A stretch of DNA of 64,000 nt from assembly GCA_030435675.1 (NCBI GenBank), contig CM059622.1, positions 8,928,001 through 8,992,000 of the forward strand, written 5' to 3'. Positions 30,295-40,058 of the stretch are shown piece by piece. Positions within the stretch are counted from its first letter, which is position 1, and every line of letters starts with the position of its first letter. The position numbers and the translations under genes are program-made. This DNA is from Steinernema hermaphroditum (taxonomy: Eukaryota; Nematoda; Chromadorea; Rhabditida; Steinernematidae). Below the pieces are notes generated by a model. The model did not search any database. It was not told the origin of the DNA and saw only the letters and a list, made by a program, of their open reading frames with translations.

Positions 30295-30650
30295 CTCCGG
30301 TGACCTTGTTGTGTAATTACAGTTGTTTCCTAAGTTAATTTATAATTTATTCCCGTAAGTGGCAGACGGGTATATAAATACGGTAGCATATTCGGAGCAG
30401 CAGCTCCAGCGCGGATGGACCCGGGGCTGTGCTGGGGTGGTCGGCGTCCTGGCTCGTCATATGGTGTGGTTTTTGTCGTGCGAGGGAGAGCAGGTCCCGG
30501 GCATCCGGGTGCCCGAACAATTGGCCCTCGCGGGCATAAGCAGTCGTGCTATTGCAACTGGCGCCCGGGCAGAGCTCTGTCGGCGTTATTTATTGAGTCG
30601 CCCATTGTCGGGATCAGATTAATGAGGAGTTCGACGCTGCGGGCCTTCTG
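30295..30650. other. Region between Ski2 and CSPG4
   Basis: About 355 bases holding the Ski2 3' untranslated region and the CSPG4 upstream region. A TATA-like element and a TACGGTA heptamer (30379) occur here. Composition switches sharply from moderate to high GC at about 30.4 kb. Confidence 0.4.
30371..30380 (+). promoter_or_regulatory. TATA-box-like element upstream of CSPG4
   Basis: A TATATAAATA element stands in otherwise GC-rich DNA, about 280 bases before the CSPG4 start codon. Its position fits a core promoter of that gene. No experimental support. Confidence 0.4.
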
Positions 30651-33600
30651 ATGGTGCCGGCACTCCTGCCGCTCTCGACGTCGCTGGCGGTGGCGACGCT
30701 CCACTTCGTCGTCGACCTGGCGGCGAAGTCGACGCCCTCCGGCGACGTCTTCCCCTTCGTGCTCATCTCCCCGAACCGGAATCTTTCCGTGGAGCTGGTG
30801 CCACGCCATGTCCTCATCGACGGACTCCCTGTCTTCGAACGCCACGAGGAGCGCGTCTTCCGCTTCAAGCTTCGCTGCCTCACCGACGCCGCCCTCCAGA
30901 TCGCCGTCAACGACCACCCCACCGTCGTCTCCTCGCCCTCCTTCTGCGCCTCCCACCACCTCAACGGTCAGTGTCCTCCGAGGCCATTCATCATCCCCGC
31001 GCCCAGTTAATCAGTCCAGGCGCCCCGCCACTTCCCTCCTGTGAGGGTCGCCGCTACAGTATTCCCGTTGCAGAGCTCCTGATCGGCCCCGAGGATGTGG
31101 AGCCCGCGCAGCTCTTCGCGGGATGCGTCCGTGACGTACGTCTTGGCGCCCGCGTGCTCCTCCGTCAGTGGTGCAGGTCAGTGGCGCCATGTGGCCTTTA
31201 CAACACCGTTCGGGGAGCCAATTAGCTCGGATTCTTGTAGAGGCGTCGATGAACCCGCGCTCGCGGACGGGGCGCCCGATTCGGCCTCGGGCATTCAGCC
31301 CCTCTACCTGGGAGAGCCACTGGAGGTGGATGAGGGTGGCCGCGTCGCCCTGCAGTGGCGCAACCTCTACGTCTTCCCGGAGCACAATCGCTTCCGCATC
31401 GCCAACTCGGACATCGTCTTCCGCGTCGTCGAGGCACCGCGCTTCGGCGACCTTCTCGTGAACGGCTCCTCCGTCGACGTCTTCTCCTACGAGCACGTCA
31501 TCTTCAAGCGCCTCTTCTACGTCCACGACGGCAGCGAGACGCTCGAGGACTCCTTCGACTTCCAGGTGCCCTCTCGGCCGCTGCCCAGCACCTAACGTCT
31601 TTCAGCTGGAGATCAAGTCGGCAGCAATCGACTTTCCCGAGCTGAAGACGAAGGTCTACTCGATTCCGATCTCTGTGGCGCCGAAGAACGACGCGCCGCA
31701 GTTGAAGTACGGATCCCTGGGTCGGATGGTCCAGATGGCGCCCCACGCCAAGTAGGTGCCAGATTCCGTGAGAGAGACGTCTTCTTTGCAGACGCTGGCT
31801 CAACGAAGACCTTCTGACGGTGTGGGACGTCGACGACCAGCCGGACGCTGTGTTGGTTACGGTACTTGAGGCGGAGGGCGTCCGTCTGGAAGACGTATCC
31901 GGACAGCCTCTTCACAGCTTCTCCTTCGCGCAGATGATGCGCCAGGAGGTGCGAGTGACGCACCTGGGGGGCGCCGCCGACGGACGTCTTGAGCTGCGCG
32001 CCTCAGACGGCCGCACCGTCTCCGCGCCCCTCGTCCTCGACTTCTCCTCGGTGCCTCTGGAGATCCACCTGCGGAGTAACACGGGGGCGCGGCTGCTGCA
32101 TCGTTCGGCCGTGGTCATCTCCGCGGCGAACCTCTCCTTCTACTCTAACCTCGTCGAGTCACCGCTCACCTACTCGATCGTCGCGCAGCCCGAGTTCGGC
32201 GTCGTGGAGTGCGTCGACACGATGGGCGACGGACACGTCTGCGCCACCTTCACCCAGAGCTTCATAGACCAGGACCGGCTCCGCTACCGGCATTCCAACA
32301 ATCTTCGGCCGCGCGCCGACAGCTTCAGCTTCCAGGTGCCACGACGCTACCCCGGAGCCTCATCTGCGGTTTCAGGTGACCTCGGCCAACGTCTCCTCGC
32401 GCGTGCACACCTTCCACATCACCTTCGTCGCCGTCAACGTGAAAGTATTCAAACGCGAGACGTTCCTGCTCAACAACACCGAGGAGAAGAGCCTTCGGAG
32501 GGAGCACCTCTTCGCCTGGACCTTTCCGCGCAGCCTCGCCCCTCCGGAGCTCGTCTACCACGTCGTCGAGCCTCCCAAGTACGGTATACTCTCGCGACAC
32601 CTCCTCACCAACCGTAACCGCCGCATCGGCGTCTCTTCCAACTTCACGCAGCAGGTACCGTACCCCGTTCCGCTGGTCTACCGTACCCCCACAGCACATC
32701 GACGAGGGCCTCATCAAGTACAAGCTCCACTTTGTGCAGTTCTCCGTCGTCAACGACTTCTTCACCTTCCGCCTCGTCACCCCGGCCGTCACTTCGGAGC
32801 TCGTCCGCTTCGAGATCACCTTCGTGCCGGGAGTTGGCTCCATCCAACTCATCAACCGTACCGTAATCGTCCACGAGGGCCAGAAGGTCGCCGTATGTCC
32901 ACACCGTCCCTACCGTACCCCTCCGATCCCGCGCCTTTCAGATCACGAACAACTCCCTGCTTCTGGAGACGCCCGACGACAGCAACTTCCGCTTCACGCT
33001 GGGCGTGCTGCCGGGTTATGGTAGTCTCGTGCTGAGCAACGAGCAAGGCGCGCGCATTGAGTTGAGTCTCGGTAGGAGTTTCTCGACGGCGGACGTCTCG
33101 GGCGGACGCCTCTTCTACGAGCACGACGGCGGCGAGAATCGCCGCGACCGCTTCTACGTGGTGGCGGAGAGCGTCTTCGGTGGCCACTCGCGCATTCCCT
33201 TCTGGATGACCGTAGACGTTGTACTCGTCAACGACAACGCACCCTTCCTGCGCGGGCCTGGCCGCGTCTACGTGGTGAAGCGTGGGGAGCGTGTCCTCCA
33301 CTCCTATCTGTTGCCCTGGACCGACCGGGACATGGACAGCGAACCGCTGCAGTTTTCCTTCGACGAAGTCTTCCGCGACGTCGCCATCCTGACGCAGGAG
33401 ATTCCGCAGGTGCCCGTGCGCAACTTCAGCGCGCGCGACCTGGCCGAGCAGAAGCTTGTGTTGCGCCACACGGGCACCAATGAGCTCGTACGCCTCGGCT
33501 ACGCCGTCAGCGACGGGAAGCATGTTGTGCGCGCCGAACTCGAGGTGCTCGCCGGGGCGCCTTTCGTGCGCCTGGAGCGTGGCCGCCTCGAGTTGCCGCG

Positions 33601-36600
33601 GCCGATGGCCGGCAGCTGGGTGCCCGTCGGCCCCGCCAACCTGTCCATCGCCACAAACCTCGACGTCGACGCCGCCGACATCGTCTTCACCGTCGTCGAC
33701 GGCTCGCGCTTCCTCGCCGTCGCCGACGGCGCCACCGTAGTCGCCAACTCGTTCACCCAGAAGGTCTGTCCCCTCTTCGCCGCACCGTCTAACCGCCTTT
33801 AGGACGTCGACGCTGGCGTGCTCCTCTACTCAGTGGAGGGTGCCGAGGGCGTCGAGCGGCTTCTGGTGCGCGTCGCCGACCACACTCTCTCCGCCACCGT
33901 CGACGTCGTCAGCGCTGCCTCAGGCGTTGGCCTTGAGGTCACTGCTCTCTCCACCCTTCACGTGCCCCTCTCCGCCGGCGTCGCCCCCATATCCTCGACG
34001 ACTCTCGCCACCTCCTCCAAAGCCGCCGCCACTACCGTAACCTATATCATCCTGACGCAGCCCACAAAAGGGTCCCTTTTGCTCGAGGAGCCCCACGGTG
34101 AGTGTCTCACGGTGAGTGTCTCCCGTACCCCGACGGCCGCTGTAGGGGAGAAACGGATGAACGTGGCGATGTCGCCGTCGAACTACTTCGTGCGCCACTT
34201 CACACAAGAGGACGTCGATCGCGGCCTCCTACAGTACCTCCCCTCCGTGCAGAGGCCGACATCCGACTTCTTCACCTTCAACGTCACCAACGGCCTGGTC
34301 ACCATTGGACCCTTCAGTCTCCACGTGGAGATTGTTGACAACACCGTCGAGCTCCGCACAGCTACCGTAGTCGTCGCCTGGGGCGGTTCAGCCACCCTCG
34401 ACACCAAGGCTATCCGCGCCCCTCCGCAGCAGAACGTCCACGTCGTCGTGGCGAAGGCGCCGCGCTGGGGGCGCATCGTCCGCGCCGACACTCCCTCCGG
34501 CACTCTCCTGGAGACCTTCGGCTTCGACGATGTCGAGGCCGGGCGCGTTCTATACGTACACGCTGGGGAGCCGCCAACGGCGCCCGCTTCTGACGCCTTT
34601 TTCGTGAAGGCCTGCCTCGACGATGACCGCTGCTCCGCCTCGACTAAAGTCGACGTCGTCGTCCGGAAGACTAACGTCCACGGTAGGCGCGCCTTCGGGT
34701 CTCCGAGGCACAGTCGTTGCAGGACCCGAGCTGGTGAGGAACGACGCGCTGCGGCCATGGAGTGGCGCCAACGGCTCCGTGGCGCTCAGCAACCGCTCTC
34801 TGCTGGTCACCGACTCCGACTCGCTCCCCGAGGAGCTGCAGATCCTGGTGTCGAACCCCCTCAACGGCTTCTTGGCGCGCAGAGGCGACCTCTCGCGTCC
34901 CGTCGCGAACTTCTCGCAGCGCGACGTCGACGAACGCGCTGTCTTCTTCGTCTGCGCCGAGCGGTGCGCGCGCACCGGTGGCTTCTCTTTCCTCGTCTCC
35001 GACGGCCGCTTCCAGATCGGTCCCGAGTGGTTCGCCGTCGAGGCCGCCCGGAAGCTGCCGGTGGCTCTCGAGGCCAACAACCGCCTCTCCGTTGCCCCCG
35101 GTGAGCGCGCGCCTATCTCCGCTGACCTTCTCAAGGCGAACCTCCCCCAGGTACCGTACTCACAGCCCCTCCGAAAACGCCTCCTACAGATACCCCCGGA
35201 AAACATCGTCTACCGTATCGTGAGGCCGCCGAAGCTCGGCGTCATGCTCAACGCGGCCGTCTCCGCGTCGCTGCCGGTGACGAGCTTCTCCCAGGCGGAC
35301 GTCGACGCGCGGCGCGTTGAGTACGTCCAGAACGGCGCCCTTCGCGGGTGGTCCGCCAAGGACTACTTCCTCTTCGTCGTCAACTCGAACCTCTCCGAGC
35401 CGATCAACGAGGAGTTCCGGTTCCGCATCTCCGTTTCCTTCGCCTCGCTCGCTCCTCAGCGCCTCTCCCGCTTCGTCGCCCTCAGCAACATCGTTGTAGG
35501 ACCAGGCAGGCACTTCCCGCTCCCGGCCTACGGTAGCTCTCTTTGCAGGAGGCAGCGTGGCCATCAACCGTTCGCACGTCGACCTCTCGGCGCTCGAGAA
35601 CGCCCTCGGCGACTCCCTCCTAGTCGACGTCTACCGAACCCCTCGCAGCGGCTTACTCGAGCGCACCGTTGTGCCCGAGGTTACCGTACTCACCTCCGAC
35701 CAGCTCCATTCGGGTCGGCACCTCATCTACCACAGCAAGGGTGTCGATGATACCGTACTTCTACACGTTTACCCAAAGCAATTCGCGCGGCGCAAGACTG
35801 ACCGTCTGCGCGTTCCCCTCGCTATTACGGTAGATCGCTCGGCGTCGCCCGACGTGCGCATCGAGACGTTCCCAAAGGCGGTTACGGTAGTGAGCGGCGG
35901 TCGGACGGGCATCGACGGCGCCGTCTTCCAGACGGTGCACGGGGCGAAGAAACCCTCGGAGCTGGAGTACATCCTGGTGCAGCGCGGCTCCAACGGCGTC
36001 GGAATCCGTCTCGCGGGTCTTCCCGTGGAGCGCTTCACCCAGGCCGACGTTAACAAGGGGCGTCTGGAGGTGGTGCACGGGGGTGCCGGCGCCATCGACG
36101 CCTTCGACGTGCTTGTCTTCGCCGTCGAAGGCCACACGCGTGCCCTCGTCGTCGGCGTGCATCCCCTTTCCCTGACGCTCGTCAACCACTCCGTCATCGC
36201 CTACGTCCAGGGCAAGACCTACGTCGTTCTCAACAGGCAAGTCGCCCGGTCCACTTGAAGAGCCGCCGACTTCAGAGGCCACCTCGGCGCCAACACCAAT
36301 GGCGACCGCTCCCGCGTCCTCTACAACGTGACGCGCAGTCCTGAGAACGGCACCTTCTACTGGGTGGCCGGCGAGAAGGAAGCGAAGGCCTTCTCTCAGA
36401 AGAACGTCGATGACGGCGACGTCCTCTACGCGCAGCTCAACATGAACGCCTTCCAGGTAGGACCCTGCGCTGCGCAGCCGTAACTCTGCTCAGGACTCCT
36501 TCGACTTTTCCGTCGGCAACGGAAACAACGAGAGCATCGAAGCCTCCTCGACGATCGTTGTCCTCTCCGCTGTCGAGCCCCATAAGCTCGTCGTCGACGG

Positions 36601-37503
36601 CGCCGCCCCTGTCGCCGTCACAGTCTCTCACCTCAACGCTTCCGTCTTCGAGGTGCGTCCTACCCGCTACTGTATCCCACAGTCGTTCAGGGCACTGCAC
36701 CCCGCTTTCTCGTCATCGCCCCTCCGCGCCTCGGACGCTTCTTCTACACCAACAACGCGAACGCTTCCGTCACCTTCTTTACCTTCTCCGACATCGCCAA
36801 TCGACGTCTTCTATACCAGGCCACACACGTCGACAAAGACGCCACCGACGAGACGGTGCTCGAGTTCCGCAGCGATTCCCTGCAGCCCGCGCGCCTCACC
36901 TTTGCCATTGAGATCCGGGCCCCGAGTCCGGGTCTCGAGGTGATCGAATCTCGCAGCCGTCAGCCCTTCGGACCCCCCTCAGAGCGCCCTCCTTCGGCGC
37001 CTCCGGTCTCCCACGCGGAATCGGCGCCCCTGAACCCTATGGTACCCATCGGTGCCCTGCTAGGTGTGCTCGCCTTGACACTACTCGTCCTTTTCTGCTG
37101 CCGGAAGCGTTCCTCGGATGATTCGGACGACGGTGACGACGTCGGCTTCTCAAAGCGGCCCTCTGATGCGTCGAATGTGGCCCTCAAGAAGCGCTGCGAT
37201 GGAACGGACCTGCTGGATACTACAGTATACGCCACGATAGGCAGGCATCGCGCAGAGAGCCTCGGAGCAAAGACACCGACGGCGAAGTCGAAGTTCTCGC
37301 ACCCTGCCACGACCTCCTCCTTCGAGGCACAGCCTCCAGCCTGCAAAGTGGCCCCTCTCGGCGCCGCGCCCACCTCCTCTACAGTAACCTTCCGGGGACA
37401 ATTCGGAGGTAGCGTCGGGAGATCGGCATCGCAGCCGCGGACGCTGCAGAACGAGGCGCAGAAGGTGCGCGCGAAACTGAAAGAGGGTCAGTACTGGGTC
37501 TGA
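30651..37503 (+). CDS. CSPG4: CSPG4/NG2-type transmembrane proteoglycan core protein
   Basis: Sixteen exons, 2072 residues: 30651-30966, 31020-31176, 31226-31565, 31606-31751, 31792-32335, 32376-32654, 32695-32892, 32942-33763, 33803-34097, 34146-34682, 34723-35150, 35190-35505, 35549-36236, 36276-36456, 36494-36652, 36691-37503. A signal-like N-terminus is followed by a laminin-G-like segment (LFAGCVRDVRLG, with cysteines). Next come many CSPG repeats: cores like FGDLLVNGSSVDVFSYEHV, F(T/S)Q.DVD..R(L/V)LY and DSFDFQ, ending in about 700 residues of further repeats. Then come one membrane segment (GALLGVLALTLLVLFCC) and a basic cytoplasmic tail ending in QYWV, the PDZ-binding end of vertebrate CSPG4. 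Introns 35506-35548 and 36237-36275 appear to be GC-AG. Very GC-rich; many TACCGTA copies fall in its exons and introns. Confidence 0.9.
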
Positions 37504-37711
37504 GGGCGTTGTTGTCTTCTTGTTGTCCACTTCGTCGTTATTGTTGTTTGTAAATGAAGAGTCAAAGAGAGGGACTTCTCGTGCACCCCAAATATCGGGC
37601 CCACTCCTGCTGTTCGAGATAGTCCGCATCTTCCTCTCCAGATCCTTTCTTTATCTCCTTCGGAACAATGCGTGCATCTCTAACGAGTTCCTTTCATCCG
37701 CCTTTGGTAGT

Positions 37712-37738
37712 CAAGGAGCGTTGTCGACGCTCCTCTTG
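37712..37738 (+). other. Stem-loop just before the 37742 start codon
   Basis: CAAG-GAGCGT pairs with ACGCTC-(CT)-CTTG around a 5-base loop, leaving a ten-base-pair stem with one two-base bulge directly before the ATG. It would lie in the 5' untranslated leader of the orphan gene and could affect initiation. That role is inference. Confidence 0.4.
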
Positions 37739-37741
37739 ACA

Positions 37742-38444
37742 ATGGGCGCCAAGGGGTCGAAGGTGGACGTGCGGGAGATCACGGAGTCGCCTCTGCTCTT
37801 GCAGAAGAGGGGCTTCCGGAGATCCCGATGGAGCCTGGAGTGGGAGGACGGCTGGCACCGTGACTGGAGAAGGCGCTGGAACCGCGAGTGGAGCGTCGAG
37901 AACGTCGTTGAGAACTCTCAAAGGCGGGAAGCATTGGGAGATGAGCCTGCACAACGGACATCCGGTACTCCGCATCGGTCGACCTCTGCGAGCGTCTTCG
38001 AAAAGTCGACGCAACCCCACTCGGAGCAGAGCGCTCCACCGACTTCGATTCTGCTCCAGAGGAGACGCTCCACGTCCGACGTGACCGTCATTCGTCGAGA
38101 AGAAGGTTAGTGTCATCAGCTGCACCTCGATAACCGCTTTTAGAAATGACATGGCGTCCGTTGAGTAGCAAACGACCGAGGCGCAAGAAGCTTCCACCGT
38201 TTGTCGGCCCCATCTACAGCCATCAAATCGCAATTCCAGTGGTAGAAGAAGTCTTTATGCAGCCGGCCATTCCCCAGAAGGTTTTGCACGTTCCTCCCCT
38301 CCTCTACAGATTGCCTTTTAGAAGGAAAAAGGGCGCCGCTTCGTCCCGAAGAAGACGGTAAAGAAGAAGGAGAGGCCACCGTCGCCCTTCATTGTGCGAA
38401 AAGTGCCCGATCGCTCTCAGAAAGTCCCTTTCCTCTCACAGTAG
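37742..38444 (+). CDS. Unrecognised basic protein with N-myristoylation signal
   Basis: Three exons, 37742-38105, 38144-38280 and 38322-38444, give 207 residues. Both introns (38 and 41 bases) have GT/AG ends and keep an open frame. The N-terminus MGAKGSK fits the myristoylation consensus (Gly2, Ser6). A tryptophan/arginine-rich block follows (RRSRWSLEWEDGWHRDWRR), then a serine-rich middle and a lysine-rich C-terminus (KKTVKKKERPPSP). I recognise no family. It begins 238 bases after the CSPG4 stop on the same strand, so the two may be co-transcribed. It would probably sit at a membrane if myristoylated. An alternative is to read through the second intron, which would change the last 40 residues. 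AATAAA lies at 38542-38547. Confidence 0.6.
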
Positions 38445-38541
38445 TAAATTCTTTTCTGGGTTAAATGATGACTATATTTGTTACAATTATGATCGTTTGC
38501 TTGATACTTTCGCACGACCTAGAACCCTCCCGAACCCGTGT

Positions 38542-38547
38542 AATAAA
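38542..38547 (+). terminator. Poly(A) signal AATAAA of the 37742 gene
   Basis: A canonical AATAAA lies about 100 bases after the stop of the myristoylated orphan. It is only 23 bases short of the EAF stop codon on the opposite strand. Confidence 0.5.
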
Positions 38548-38569
38548 TCGCCTGGCGGGAGTCGCCAGT

Positions 38570-39749
38570 TCACTCTTCGTCTTCTGAACTCTCGCTCAGC
38601 TGCAAGTCGTCGTGGAGCATATTTGTGGACGCTGCGAAGGAGGCGGTCTGTGAGTGCTGTGGCGAAGCCTGAGCACGAGGCGAGGCGGTGGAGGGTCTAG
38701 AAGCCTCCTGCGGCGAGGAGCGTTCCTGCGAAGAAGAGACCCCCATCATCAGCTCATCGAAGTCGGGCATCGAGTCATCGTCCGCTTTGGGCTCGTTGGA
38801 AACTGCTGCGTTGAGTTGCTTCTCCAACATGTCATCGACGTCGTCATCACTGTCACTCATTGACTCGTCACTGCTCATCATGGGTTCTGGTTGCGCCATT
38901 GATGGTGGCGCCTCGGTTGTTGTGTTCTGAAAAAAAAAACAAATGTGTTCGATCAATAACTACCACACCAACCAGCTTCTCCATTTCACCCATCAGACGC
39001 TCCGAATCGGAGTCATCTTCGTCGTCCGACGAGTTGGAGTTTTCGGAGTCGTCGCTGCTCGACGACGAGTCGCTCGTACTCATGTGGAGCTGACTCGCGG
39101 CGGACGCGGACTGGGCCTCGGGCTCTGGTGACATTCTGTTCAGGTAGCTTGCCGTTTCTAGCGACAGCTCGTGTGACGAAGAGCTTCTGTTCTGCCTCAG
39201 CTTGTCGATTTCGGTTTTGAAGGCGGTCTCCACCTCCGGGTCGTTGTCCCTTAACAGTACTCCAGTAAACCACAAACTGATTTGCTTTACATACCGCGTC
39301 TTCTTGAGGACGATGTGCGAATTCAGCTTTTCGAGTCGAAGTGTTCTTGTTTTTGGATCGTAAATAAGAAGACACTCCTTGTCGTTTTTCACATTTTTCT
39401 GACTCCCCTTGTACAGGGTCAGCGCATCACCCTCACTTGGGACCGCTACCTGAAAATTATTTACGGTAAGGAAAGGGGAATACAGCTGAACAAAGCACCT
39501 GAACATCCCCGTTCCCACCAATAGCCATGTATGTTTCCGCATTCCCACCGGTGGACGATTTTGATTTGAAGTCGTCTGAAAGGATTTGCGTATGTAAACG
39601 TTAGGGGGTTTCTTTGCTATAAGAATGTTTTCGGAGGACATACATCGTAAAGCGTGATACTGGACTCTTCTGGGCTTGTATGACCGTCCGACCTGAACCT
39701 CAAAGTCCCCCACAGGAATCGACTGCTCACGTTCGGTAGCTTCGGCCAT
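38570..39749 (-). CDS. eaf-1: ELL-associated factor (EAF) transcription elongation protein
   Basis: Five exons in gene order, 39749-39644, 39575-39499, 39449-39295, 39249-38967, 38926-38570, give 325 residues. The first about 115 residues match the EAF N-terminal domain: RVQYHALRYDDFK, then ALTLYKGSQKN...ECLLIYDPKTRTLRLEKLNSHIVLKKTR in the vertebrate order. The remainder is an acidic and serine-rich low-complexity region (DSSSSSDDSENSNSSDDEDD), typical of EAF transactivation tails. EAF binds ELL and supports RNA polymerase II elongation within super-elongation complexes. Its start faces the SAC1 gene across about 310 bases, so the two may share a promoter. Its 3' end is 125 bases from the stop of the convergent orphan gene. 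Confidence 0.92.
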
Positions 39750-40058
39750 TTTCTCTTCAAATTATAAAGAAGTCAGAAATCGGTTCAAAGCAATGGGAGA
39801 ATTCAGAGAAAACGCGCATTCAATTGGGGAATCGTGGTCAAAAGCACTCCAGCCGTCAAAATTTCGCGCACTCTGCAGTGCGGACGCAGTGGAGAGCGCT
39901 TCGCTTGTCCACTAGAGAGGAGAACAGAGCGCCACCTGCGTCATCACTCGTCGCGCAACAACAAACAATACATCCCGTAGGCAGAACCCAACGGTAGACG
40001 TCTACAAAGCAGAATATGTCTCGGGTGCAGACCGAATCATTGGCGGTTGCAGTTCGCG
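39750..40058. promoter_or_regulatory. Shared divergent promoter region, EAF and SAC1
   Basis: Only 309 bases separate the EAF start (minus) from the first proposed SAC1 start (plus), so both promoters must lie here or in the first introns. No TATA box is obvious. Confidence 0.4.

Noticed and set aside
30359..30622. Short plus-strand frame before CSPG4
   Set aside because: It covers the TATA-like element and shows no signal peptide or similarity. The CSPG4 frame with a signal-like start begins at 30651.
38281..38361. Unspliced end of the 37742 gene (stop at 38359-38361)
   Set aside because: A 41-base intron with good GT...TTTTAG ends gives a longer, lysine-rich C-terminus. I kept the unspliced form only as an alternative.
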